From UBA2336 sp031395485 (lineage in GTDB: Bacteria; Bacteroidota; Bacteroidia; Cytophagales; Cyclobacteriaceae): DNA of 64,000 bases. Each line of letters begins with the position of its first letter. Position 1 is the first letter of the stretch. The notes below the pieces were generated by a model, which had not been told where the DNA came from, made no database searches, and worked only from the letters and a program-made list of their open reading frames with translations. The position numbers were made by a program, and so were the translations under genes. The stretch spans positions 42,590-106,589 of the forward strand of contig JANNUS010000013.1 of assembly GCA_031395485.1 (NCBI GenBank). The letters run 5' to 3'. Shown here piece by piece: positions 53,156 through 61,232 of this stretch.

Positions 53156-54211
53156 ATGTTTGTTCTCAAGTTTTTGCTGTTGCCGTTTGCCATGCTATAC
53201 GATGTAGTCATGAATGTTCGCAACCGGCTGTATGACTTGAAATTTAAGCCGTCAACATCCTTTGATTTTCCGGTTATAGGTGTAGGTAATCTTGCCGTTG
53301 GTGGCACTGGTAAAACCCCGATGACGGAGTATTTAATCCGACTTTTGTCTCCGAAATTTAACGTGGTAACACTCAGTCGTGGTTATGGCAGACGAACAAA
53401 AGGTTTTAGAATAGCTGATAAAAACGATGACTCATCTTCAATTGGGGACGAGCCGTATCAGATATATGGAAAATTCTATCCAATTATTAATGTTGCTGTT
53501 GGAGAGGAACGAGCCTTGGCAATTTCCACCATTTTGCAAGAGCTTCACGAGACTGATGTAATTGTTTTGGATGATGCGTTTCAGCATCGCAGGGTAAAAC
53601 CGGGGTTAAGCATTTTACTTACGGAATACGGTCGGCCATTTTTTAATGATGAGGTATTGCCATACGGCAGATTGCGAGAAGGGCCTGAAGGGGCAAACCG
53701 CGCAAACGTTATTGTGGTTACGAAGTGCCCGACTCATTTGGGAGAGGAGGAAATGATGAGCATAGAACATGGTATTCGAAAGTATTCGTTAAAACCAATT
53801 TTCTTCGCCAAGATCCGGTATAGCGAGCCGGTATGTTTTGGTGACGCTACTAAAAAATTATCGACTCGCGTAATTTTACTTACAGGCATTGCTAATTCAC
53901 ACATTTTAGAAGAACATGTAAAGAAGTATTTCATTTTGGTAAAGCATTTTTCTTTTCGGGATCACTATGTTTTTAAAGCGTCTGATTTGCGCGAAGCAGA
54001 GCATCTTATACAAACACAACGTGATAAAATTGGCGAAATCAGTATTATCACAACAGAAAAGGATAAAGCAAAACTGGATAATGATGAACTTAAGCCATAC
54101 ATTTCACGCTTGCCAATTTTTTATTTACCTATTGAGTCGGAATTCATTAGAAATGGTAAGGATTTTGATGCCTTAATTGATTCGTTTATGAATAGTTTTA
54201 ATCGTGCGTAA
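53156..54211 (+). CDS. lpxK: Tetraacyldisaccharide 4'-kinase
   Basis: 351 residues from ATG 53156 (MFVLKFLLLPFAML), with an N-terminal membrane-associating helix. P-loop GNLAVGGTGKTP (44-55), later DDAFQHRRVKP, then TTEKDKAKL near the C-terminus: LpxK hallmarks. It phosphorylates the 4' position of the lipid A disaccharide at the inner membrane, so the organism makes LPS. Overlaps the porin gene by 8 nt. Confidence 0.93.
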   Translation: MFVLKFLLLPFAMLYDVVMNVRNRLYDLKFKPSTSFDFPVIGVGNLAVGGTGKTPMTEYLIRLLSPKFNVVTLSRGYGRRTKGFRIADKNDDSSSIGDEPYQIYGKFYPIINVAVGEERALAISTILQELHETDVIVLDDAFQHRRVKPGLSILLTEYGRPFFNDEVLPYGRLREGPEGANRANVIVVTKCPTHLGEEEMMSIEHGIRKYSLKPIFFAKIRYSEPVCFGDATKKLSTRVILLTGIANSHILEEHVKKYFILVKHFSFRDHYVFKASDLREAEHLIQTQRDKIGEISIITTEKDKAKLDNDELKPYISRLPIFYLPIESEFIRNGKDFDALIDSFMNSFNRA

Positions 54212-56120
54212 TCATCCAGTAATTTTGAAGGTGTCAATTCGTTTTGTTTTTGTAGCAGCATCTGTAGTGCTGGCTTTCCAATCAGCGGCACAAGGAGACG
54301 ATCCGCAGCGTAGAAGAGGCTCCAAAATTATTGACGATAGTACCCGGAGTATTTATGGCCCCAATACCTCGCGTTATTATTATGAAGATGATTTTTTTCT
54401 GAATCGTAACACACTGCATACCATTGATACCGCAAGCTGGAATTTTCATCAGTTTAGTTATGTGCAACGAAATAGTAATAGCTATCAGGATTTAGGGAAT
54501 ATCGGAACCGCGATTCGCTCCATTTACACCCCGGTACCTGAATTCATTGGCGCTAGCAGTGGATTTAATGCATACGATTTGTATTGGGATAGCGAGACGA
54601 TCCGGTATTACGACACAAAGTCACCGTACTCAAATATGAAAGTCATTCTTGGGGGGAAGGGGCGATCTGTTACGCGTGTAAACTTCAGCCGTAACATTAC
54701 ACCCCGGTGGAATTTTGGTTTTAATTTTAGAAGCCTGCTTATCGACAAGCAAATTCAACGAAGTGGTAAAGGAGACCGAAATGTGCGGAGTACCTATATT
54801 GACCTGTATTCAGCTTTTCATACCAAGGATAGTACATATAGTTTATTTTTGAACTACCGCAGAAATTACCATCAGGCGGATGAATACGGAGGTGTATTGA
54901 CCGGTGATGATTTTTTGTATCGCGACTTTTTTCTCGTGAATGCGCAACGAAGGTTGTCTGAAGCTGAGAGCAATGATACACGCTATAACCTCCACGTATT
55001 TCATCAGTTCAAATTAGCACCGGCATTTCAACTTTATCATAAAGGCGACTTTTATAAATCGAAAAATAAGTTTAATGATAGCAAGCCAGGTAATTCCTTT
55101 TATGATTTTATTGTGGTAGACAGTGCACTAACGCGGGATCAGACAGAATTTAAGTCTTTCAGAAACGAAGCAGGCGTAAAAGGTAATTTGGGTAAACTCT
55201 TTTTTAATGGATATGCTGCGGTGCGTAACTATGATATGGATTATAAGTATTTCTATGAAGACAATTTTTATCTCGACACATCCGATGATGAACTATATAT
55301 AGGAGGGCGAATGGCACTTCAGTTGGATTCGTTAATCGAAGTAAAAGGCTGGGCAGAGTGGATGATGGACGACCGATACCTGGCGCAGGGAGCAATTCGT
55401 ACGAAATGGTTTGAGGCCTACGCTAAACGTTCAGTCTCAACGCCAACCTTTTTGCAGCAAGCATATCGTGGAAGTCATGATGTGTGGTTGAATACCTTTG
55501 TAAATATGGAGGCAACCGAGATTGGCGGAAATCTAATTTATAAGACTAAAAATATCAGTGTGCTTCCGGGTGTACGCTTTTCCACTTTTAAAAATTATAT
55601 TTTCTTTAAGCAGAATGTCGCAGATTCAGGTCAACGTGTATTACCCCTTCAATCAAGTGGGTATCAAACGTTGGTTTCTCCCGAGTTGAATTTTTCGATA
55701 ACCCTTTTTAACCATATTAATTTTACCACGCAGGCTATTTACACACATGTTATTGAAAACTCTGAAAATGCGATACAAGTTCCAGACGTGTTTGTAAATA
55801 ATCAGGTATCGTATTCAAACATTTGGTTTAAAGGGAACCTTGATTTTCAAGTGGGCGTAGACGTTCATTGGAAGTCAGCCTATTATGCACCAGCGTATGA
55901 CCCCGTGATTCAGCAATTTTATGTTCAGCAGGATTTTAGTGCGCCATCTTTTCCACTTCTTGATATTTTTTTAAATGCTAAAATCAAGCATGCAAGAATA
56001 TTTGTGAAGTATAATAACATACTGAAAATGTTTAGCGATTACGCTGCAATACCCACTCCCTTTTATCCGGGCATAAAAAATATTGTCGATTTTGGTTTCG
56101 ATTGGTCGTTTTATGATTAA
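54204..56120 (+). CDS. Putative outer-membrane porin
   Basis: 638 residues, GTG start at 54204; TTG at 54225 (giving MKVSIRFVFVAASVVLAFQ) is a possible alternative nearer the signal peptide. The signal (about 8-30, ending SAAQ) precedes a polar lead, then the regular alternating pattern of a beta-barrel to the C-terminus, which ends with an aromatic-rich strand (FDWSFYD). Matches the Bacteroidota 'putative porin' family (Porin_10). Follows lpxK with an 8-nt overlap, so it is co-transcribed with lipid A synthesis. Confidence 0.82.
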   Translation: MRNHPVILKVSIRFVFVAASVVLAFQSAAQGDDPQRRRGSKIIDDSTRSIYGPNTSRYYYEDDFFLNRNTLHTIDTASWNFHQFSYVQRNSNSYQDLGNIGTAIRSIYTPVPEFIGASSGFNAYDLYWDSETIRYYDTKSPYSNMKVILGGKGRSVTRVNFSRNITPRWNFGFNFRSLLIDKQIQRSGKGDRNVRSTYIDLYSAFHTKDSTYSLFLNYRRNYHQADEYGGVLTGDDFLYRDFFLVNAQRRLSEAESNDTRYNLHVFHQFKLAPAFQLYHKGDFYKSKNKFNDSKPGNSFYDFIVVDSALTRDQTEFKSFRNEAGVKGNLGKLFFNGYAAVRNYDMDYKYFYEDNFYLDTSDDELYIGGRMALQLDSLIEVKGWAEWMMDDRYLAQGAIRTKWFEAYAKRSVSTPTFLQQAYRGSHDVWLNTFVNMEATEIGGNLIYKTKNISVLPGVRFSTFKNYIFFKQNVADSGQRVLPLQSSGYQTLVSPELNFSITLFNHINFTTQAIYTHVIENSENAIQVPDVFVNNQVSYSNIWFKGNLDFQVGVDVHWKSAYYAPAYDPVIQQFYVQQDFSAPSFPLLDIFLNAKIKHARIFVKYNNILKMFSDYAAIPTPFYPGIKNIVDFGFDWSFYD

Positions 56121-56130
56121 AAAATGTGGA

Positions 56131-56157
56131 GCAACTTGAAGGAATGTAGCAAGTTGC
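56131..56157. terminator. Hairpin after the porin gene, possible terminator
   Basis: Perfect 8-bp stem GCAACTTG / CAAGTTGC with an 11-nt loop between two convergent genes. No T-tract follows within 10 bp, so termination is only a possibility. Confidence 0.35.
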
Positions 56158-56162
56158 ATCGA

Positions 56163-57419
56163 TCAGGTTTTTTGCTTTTTCTTTTTTGCTGCCGGAAAAA
56201 GAATATTATTTAAAATAAGTCTGTAGCCAGCTGAATTCGGGTGCTGATTAAGATCTGTATGTTCTTCACCCACCTGATGTTGATAGTCTTCCGGATCGTG
56301 CCCTCCATAAAAAGTCCAAAATCCTTTGCTGAGAACACCATGAATATATTTAGCTTCTTTTATACCCTTGTTTTCGCCCATTACTACAACATCGGGTTTA
56401 ATCAAACTGGTTTTGAACCCTGTTGTCTGCCCAAAAAATCCGCTAATTACTTTTGTGTGGTTCTGTGTTAACATGGTAGGTATTGGATCCCACTTGGCAG
56501 AAAACTCAAACAGGTTAAAGTAATCATTATCCTGGCGCAGGCCTCTTTCATTGGGAGGGTTATCAATGGAAGAGAATTCATATTGATATGGATCGCGCAC
56601 TAATTTGAAATTTGTAAAGGCAAGTGTTTTTTCAAAGTTGAGTTTTTCTTGCGCTTTTGGATCGGCAGGATCTCCATCGAACATTCGTTCACAAATATCA
56701 AGTCCCTCGGCTGCTAGTGCAATGTCGAAACTATCGGTAGCGGAGCACATTGCAAACAGAAAGCCACCCCCCGCAACAAATTCTTTAATTATTTTTATGA
56801 CTGATAGCTTTAGTTGAGATACTTTATGAAAACCATGTTTACGGGCAAGATCTTCAGCTTCTTTTTGTTGTTCGATGTACCAGCCCATGTTCGAAAATGA
56901 GCTGTAGAATTTCCCGTATTGCCCAGTAAAATCTTCATGGTGTAAATGAAGCCAATCGTATTTCGGCAGTTTGCCGGCTAACACTTCATCATCAAAGATG
57001 ATATCGTACGGTATTTCAGCATACGTAAGTACTAAGGTAACGGCATCATCCCAAGGCTGCGCTGTTTTAGGAGAGTATACCGCAATACGAGGGAACTTCT
57101 CTAACTTCATAATGTCGTAGTTCACTGCCGGACTGGAAATTTCAGTGATGATCTGATTTGCCTGCGCGTCAGAAATCACTTCAAAACTTACGCCTCTTAC
57201 TACGAGTTCATTTTGAATCGCTGGATGGAACGAACACATGAAACTCCCTCCCCGGTAATTCAGCAGCCAATCAACTTCTATTTCAGTTTTTAGAAGCCAA
57301 TAGGCTATTCCATAGGCTTTTAGGTGATTTGCCTGCTTTTGATCCATTGGAATAAAAATGGAATTGGCTATTGAAGTTTTAAAAACAATCAGAAAACAAA
57401 ACAAAAGAAGACCCCTCAT
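56163..57419 (-). CDS. Exported amidotransferase-like protein, unknown function
   Basis: 418 residues from ATG 57419 (MRGLLLF), preferred to GTG 57428; signal peptide about 1-18. The region GGGFLFAMCSATDSFDIALA (about 218-237) resembles the nucleophile elbow of class I glutamine amidotransferase folds, with a candidate Cys225, and YGGHDPEDYQH (about 371-381) could supply a His. Homologues in this phylum are, as I recall, often labelled asparagine synthetase B, but I see no SGGxDS ATP-pyrophosphatase motif, so that name looks wrong. Its job is open. Confidence 0.65.
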   Translation of the reverse strand: MRGLLLFCFLIVFKTSIANSIFIPMDQKQANHLKAYGIAYWLLKTEIEVDWLLNYRGGSFMCSFHPAIQNELVVRGVSFEVISDAQANQIITEISSPAVNYDIMKLEKFPRIAVYSPKTAQPWDDAVTLVLTYAEIPYDIIFDDEVLAGKLPKYDWLHLHHEDFTGQYGKFYSSFSNMGWYIEQQKEAEDLARKHGFHKVSQLKLSVIKIIKEFVAGGGFLFAMCSATDSFDIALAAEGLDICERMFDGDPADPKAQEKLNFEKTLAFTNFKLVRDPYQYEFSSIDNPPNERGLRQDNDYFNLFEFSAKWDPIPTMLTQNHTKVISGFFGQTTGFKTSLIKPDVVVMGENKGIKEAKYIHGVLSKGFWTFYGGHDPEDYQHQVGEEHTDLNQHPNSAGYRLILNNILFPAAKKKKQKT

Positions 57420-57576
57420 CGTACTCACCTATTAAGTTTCACCTAAATTTACCAACAGAGATTAATATATCATATTTAGAATGGTACGGAGCCTTGTAAA
57501 TAAAAACGGCCTGACGTGTAACATTCTGTGTGTGATGATCAACGTATAAGCGTATAACAATCGTTACAAAAAATCA

Positions 57577-58812
57577 ATGGATTTAATAGAAAACATGAAA
57601 GAAGGCTTGCGTTCGATCCAGGCCAATATGCTCCGTTCGGTTTTAACAGCCCTTATTGTGGCTATCGGTATTACCTCGTTGGTTGGTATACTAACGGCCA
57701 TCGATGGTATTGAGCGATCTGTTAATGATAGCCTTGCCGGTTTGGGTGCCAACACCTTCGATATAAACTCTAAAGATAACCGCGGGGGAAGTTCCCAGGG
57801 CGTTGCTCAAAAAGTTTATCCTCCGCTTAAGTTAAATGAAGCACTTCGGTTTATTGATCAGTACACGGTGCCTGCTTCGGTAAGTTTATCGGCCAATCTT
57901 TCATGGACAGCCGAGATCAAACATCTCTCGGCAAAAACAGATCCTAATGTAGTGGTGCAAGGTACAAACGAAGAATACCTGAGTATTAAAGGACTTGAGT
58001 TGCAAAAAGGAAGGGGTCTATCGCGAATAGAGGTGGGCTTCGGAACAAACGTGGCAGTCATTGGCCATAAAATTTATAATTCACTTTTTAAGAACAATGA
58101 AGACCCTATTAATGGCAAGATAACGATCTTAGGTACTCAATTCAAGGTTATTGGGGTGATTGAAGAGAAAGGCCAACTAGCCGAAGATAACTTTGATAAT
58201 ATGGTAATCATACCCATTCGCCTTGCGAATCAAATGGCAAAGGGCAGAGGACTAAGCTATGAATTGACTGTTGGAATTACCGATGCCGAAGAAATGGAGT
58301 ATGCCATGGGTGAGGCAACAGGGCTCATGCGTTCAATCAGGCGTGATGAAATTGGGCACGAAAGTTCTTTTGAGTTAGAGCGGAGCGAAACGCTTGCACA
58401 AAATATGGAGAGTATTACTTCAGGTTTGCGAATGGGTGGATTTGGTGTTGGATTTATTACACTACTTGGGGCTTCTATTGCTCTTATGAATATCATGCTT
58501 GTATCGGTAACTGAGCGCACACGCGAAGTGGGGGTAAGAAAGGCACTGGGGGCAACGCCTTTGCGTATTCGACAGCAATTTGTGATGGAGGCAATCGTAG
58601 TGTGTTTATTAGGCGGAATTGCAGGAATCATCTTAGGCATTTTAATTGGCAATGGTATTTCCAGATTAATGGGTATTGAAATCTTTGTGGTTCCCTGGCT
58701 GTGGATGTTTGTGGGGCTTGTTGTATGTGTTTTTGTTGGATTAATATCGGGTTATTATCCTGCCAGTAAGGCCTCCAAGCTTGATCCAATCGAGTCGCTT
58801 AGGTTCGAGTAA
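57577..58812 (+). CDS. MacB-type ABC transporter permease
   Basis: 411 residues, the single-length MacB plan: helix about 22-42, periplasmic MacB_PCD domain (about 45-270), then three helices with the FtsX core TREVGVRKALGATPLRIRQQF (about 312-332) and end DPIESLRFE. Smaller than the 800-residue permeases at the left end, with only one domain pair. No ATPase is adjacent on this transcript. Ends in a strong terminator. Confidence 0.88.
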   Translation: MDLIENMKEGLRSIQANMLRSVLTALIVAIGITSLVGILTAIDGIERSVNDSLAGLGANTFDINSKDNRGGSSQGVAQKVYPPLKLNEALRFIDQYTVPASVSLSANLSWTAEIKHLSAKTDPNVVVQGTNEEYLSIKGLELQKGRGLSRIEVGFGTNVAVIGHKIYNSLFKNNEDPINGKITILGTQFKVIGVIEEKGQLAEDNFDNMVIIPIRLANQMAKGRGLSYELTVGITDAEEMEYAMGEATGLMRSIRRDEIGHESSFELERSETLAQNMESITSGLRMGGFGVGFITLLGASIALMNIMLVSVTERTREVGVRKALGATPLRIRQQFVMEAIVVCLLGGIAGIILGILIGNGISRLMGIEIFVVPWLWMFVGLVVCVFVGLISGYYPASKASKLDPIESLRFE

Positions 58813-58829
58813 AGAATTTTAAACATGAG

Positions 58830-58855
58830 AAACTCCCTTGGCGGGAGTTTTTTTT
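58830..58855 (+). terminator. Rho-independent terminator of the MacB-type gene
   Basis: Stem AAACTCCC / GGGAGTTT (58830-58837 with 58843-58850), five-base loop, followed by a T-run. Confidence 0.85.
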
Positions 58856-58952
58856 CATTATTCCCATATATGTTTTATTCGCAATTTTTTGAGAATAGAA
58901 TAATTAATAATTTGAACCTATGTTGAGGAGTTTCCGATAGTAATTTTCATTT

Positions 58953-59849
58953 ATGCGAAGCAATGGTTTGGGGTTACTGAGTTTTTTTTTCCTTGCTTCT
59001 TTTGGCTTTGTATCGGCTCAAAGCAAATCACCGCATTCATACATTAAAGTGGCTGATGTAAAATACGTGACCCGCCCTAATACGGAGTCTAAATTAAACA
59101 TGTTGGATGTTTACATGCCTAAAAAGGGTAGTAATTCTCCTGTTTTAATTTGGGTTCATGGCGGTGCATTAGCCTATGGCGATAAAGAATATGTGCAAGA
59201 GAAGGCAGAGTTTTTTACCCGTAAAGGATATGTGTTTATTTCTATCAACTATCGATTATCCCCTAAAGTAATACACCCGGCTCATGTGCAAGATGTAGCC
59301 GAGGCTATAGTTTGGGTAAATAAAAACGCAAAGCACTATAGTGCTGATGCTAGTAAGATTTTTATTATGGGGCATTCTGCGGGGGCGCATCTTGCAGCCC
59401 TTGTTTGTCTTGACAATAATTATTTAGCTACCGCTGGCGGGTCATGGAGTATGATTCGTGGTGTGATATTGCTGGATGGTGCCGGGTATGATATACCTGT
59501 ACTGATGGCCGATGCGCGTTCGCGCCAACGCGAGTGGTATACCCATGCCTTTGGCACCACTAAAAAGGAGTGGGAGCAGGCATCGCCTGCCTATATTGTT
59601 AAGCCCGGTAAAGGAATCCCTCCTTTTATGATTGCTTATGCTGGCGAGCGCGCTGCTTCAGAGATTGAAGCTAAAATTCTCTCGAAAAAGTTAACCGAGT
59701 CTAGTATTGAGAACACGGTTTTCTTTTATCAAAAGAAAACTCACTTAACCATTAGCCGGGAATTAGGTGAGGATGGCGATAAACCGACAGAAGATGTGTT
59801 GCGTTTTTTACTCGAGCGAAGTTACATCGCGGTTAACCCCACACGCTAG
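58953..59849 (+). CDS. Exported alpha/beta-hydrolase (esterase-like)
   Basis: 298 residues with signal peptide 1-22 (ending VSAQ). HGG (69-71) oxyanion hole, GHSAGAH with nucleophile Ser142, catalytic Asp and His candidates (DGAGYDIP; KKTHLTI). BD-FAE/HSL-like esterase family, acting outside the cytoplasm on an unknown ester. Its stop is one base from the stop of the convergent SGNH gene. Confidence 0.82.
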   Translation: MRSNGLGLLSFFFLASFGFVSAQSKSPHSYIKVADVKYVTRPNTESKLNMLDVYMPKKGSNSPVLIWVHGGALAYGDKEYVQEKAEFFTRKGYVFISINYRLSPKVIHPAHVQDVAEAIVWVNKNAKHYSADASKIFIMGHSAGAHLAALVCLDNNYLATAGGSWSMIRGVILLDGAGYDIPVLMADARSRQREWYTHAFGTTKKEWEQASPAYIVKPGKGIPPFMIAYAGERAASEIEAKILSKKLTESSIENTVFFYQKKTHLTISRELGEDGDKPTEDVLRFLLERSYIAVNPTR

Positions 59850-59850
59850 T

Positions 59851-60456
59851 TCACAGTAACGGAGATATTGTTTTTAAAACATGCCTGGCAACAATTTTGT
59901 GCCCTTCGCTATTCGGATGAATGCCATCGGGTAGGTTTAGTGTTTCGTTGCCGGCCACACCCTCTAACAAAAATGGAATTAGGGTAGCGTTATTTTTTTT
60001 AGCAAGAGCCGGAAAAATCCCTTTAAATTGGTTTGAGTAGTCGCTGCCCATATTGGGCGGCACCATCATTCCTACAATTACGATTTTTGCTTGCGGAAAT
60101 TTTATTCTCACTTTATCAATAATAGCCTGTAAGTTTTTTTTTGTCTGCTCCAACGGTAACCCGCGTAAGCCATCATTACCGCCTAGCTCAAGTATAAAAA
60201 TATCCGGTGATTGGCGCAACACCCAATCAATACGCGATAAACCACCGGCTGTTGTTTCTCCGCTTAGCCCGGCATTAATAACTTTAGTGGTTTTTCCACT
60301 TTTAGCAAGCTCCTTTTCTATTAAAGCAGGAAATGCTTCTTCGGGTGAAAGGCCGTACCCAGCCGTAAGGCTATCGCCAAAAAATAGAATTACTTTAGGA
60401 GCGGGTTGAAGGAAGTAAGTTATTGCAATAAGGAATACGAGTTTTCCGACCATCAT
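59851..60456 (-). CDS. tesA: TesA-type SGNH lipase/arylesterase
   Basis: 201 residues. The four SGNH blocks are present: GDSL with Ser29 (FFGDSLTAGYG), Gly66 (AGLSGETTAG), Asn94 (LELGGNDGLRG) and Asp177-His180 (LPDGIHP). A hydrophobic N-terminus (about 4-18) suggests export. Divergent from an ABC ATPase/permease pair, the same arrangement as tesA-ybbA-ybbP in E. coli, so a shared role in lipid or thioester handling is plausible. Confidence 0.88.
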   Translation of the reverse strand: MMVGKLVFLIAITYFLQPAPKVILFFGDSLTAGYGLSPEEAFPALIEKELAKSGKTTKVINAGLSGETTAGGLSRIDWVLRQSPDIFILELGGNDGLRGLPLEQTKKNLQAIIDKVRIKFPQAKIVIVGMMVPPNMGSDYSNQFKGIFPALAKKNNATLIPFLLEGVAGNETLNLPDGIHPNSEGHKIVARHVLKTISPLL

Positions 60457-60539
60457 AGTAATTTAGGATATCAACATGCTATACTGAACAATTTTAACGT
60501 ATTAACGATTCTATTTCATAAAGGATTTAATTAATAATT

Positions 60540-61232
60540 ATGTCATCACTTGTATTGCAGGCCGAAGCGCTTACAAAAACCTACCGTTCGGGCACTAATT
60601 CTCTCACGGTTCTTGATCAGGTAACGTTTTCTATTCATTCGGGCGATACGGTAGCCATCGTTGGTCCTTCTGGTAGCGGAAAAACAACCTTGCTGGGTCT
60701 TTGTGCGGGTTTAGATGTTGCCAGCAGTGGAACTGTTTCGTTGATGGGTTTTAAACTAAACGCAATGAGTGAGGATGACCGCGCGCATATCCGAAATCAA
60801 TATGTGGGTTTTGTATTTCAGAATTTTCAGCTGCTGTTAACGCTCACAGCCCTTGAGAATGTTATGGTGCCGTTAGAATTGCGTGGCGAGAAAAATGTAG
60901 CACTAAAAGCAAAGGACTTATTAGCAAGGGTTGGGCTTGCCGACCGAATGCATCATTATCCTACACAATTATCGGGTGGAGAACAACAGCGTGTAGCGAT
61001 GGCTCGTGCATTTATTACGGAACCAAAAATACTTTTTGCTGATGAGCCAACGGGCAATCTGGATGACGAAAATTCTCAACACATAACCGAGCTGCTTTTT
61101 GGTTTGAATAAAGAGAAAGGCACTACCCTGGTGTTGGTTACCCACAACCTTGAACTGGCACAAAAGACTGAGCGAATTTTAAGAATGCGTGGAGGTAAGC
61201 TGGTCGATCAGCAACTAGTAGCTTCCGTATGA
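60540..61232 (+). CDS. ybbA: YbbA/LolD-type ABC transporter ATPase
   Basis: 230 residues. Walker A GPSGSGKTT (42-50), signature LSGGEQQ (about 144-150), Walker B ILFADEP and the D-loop TGNLDDEN follow in order; this is the MacB/LolD class. It overlaps the next permease by 4 nt (ATGA), so the two form one transporter. Confidence 0.9.
   Translation: MSSLVLQAEALTKTYRSGTNSLTVLDQVTFSIHSGDTVAIVGPSGSGKTTLLGLCAGLDVASSGTVSLMGFKLNAMSEDDRAHIRNQYVGFVFQNFQLLLTLTALENVMVPLELRGEKNVALKAKDLLARVGLADRMHHYPTQLSGGEQQRVAMARAFITEPKILFADEPTGNLDDENSQHITELLFGLNKEKGTTLVLVTHNLELAQKTERILRMRGGKLVDQQLVASV

Noticed and set aside
57480..57510. Sigma-54-like TGGTAC...TTGTA upstream of the MacB-type gene
   Set aside because: Spacing is one base too long and both halves have mismatches at key bases.
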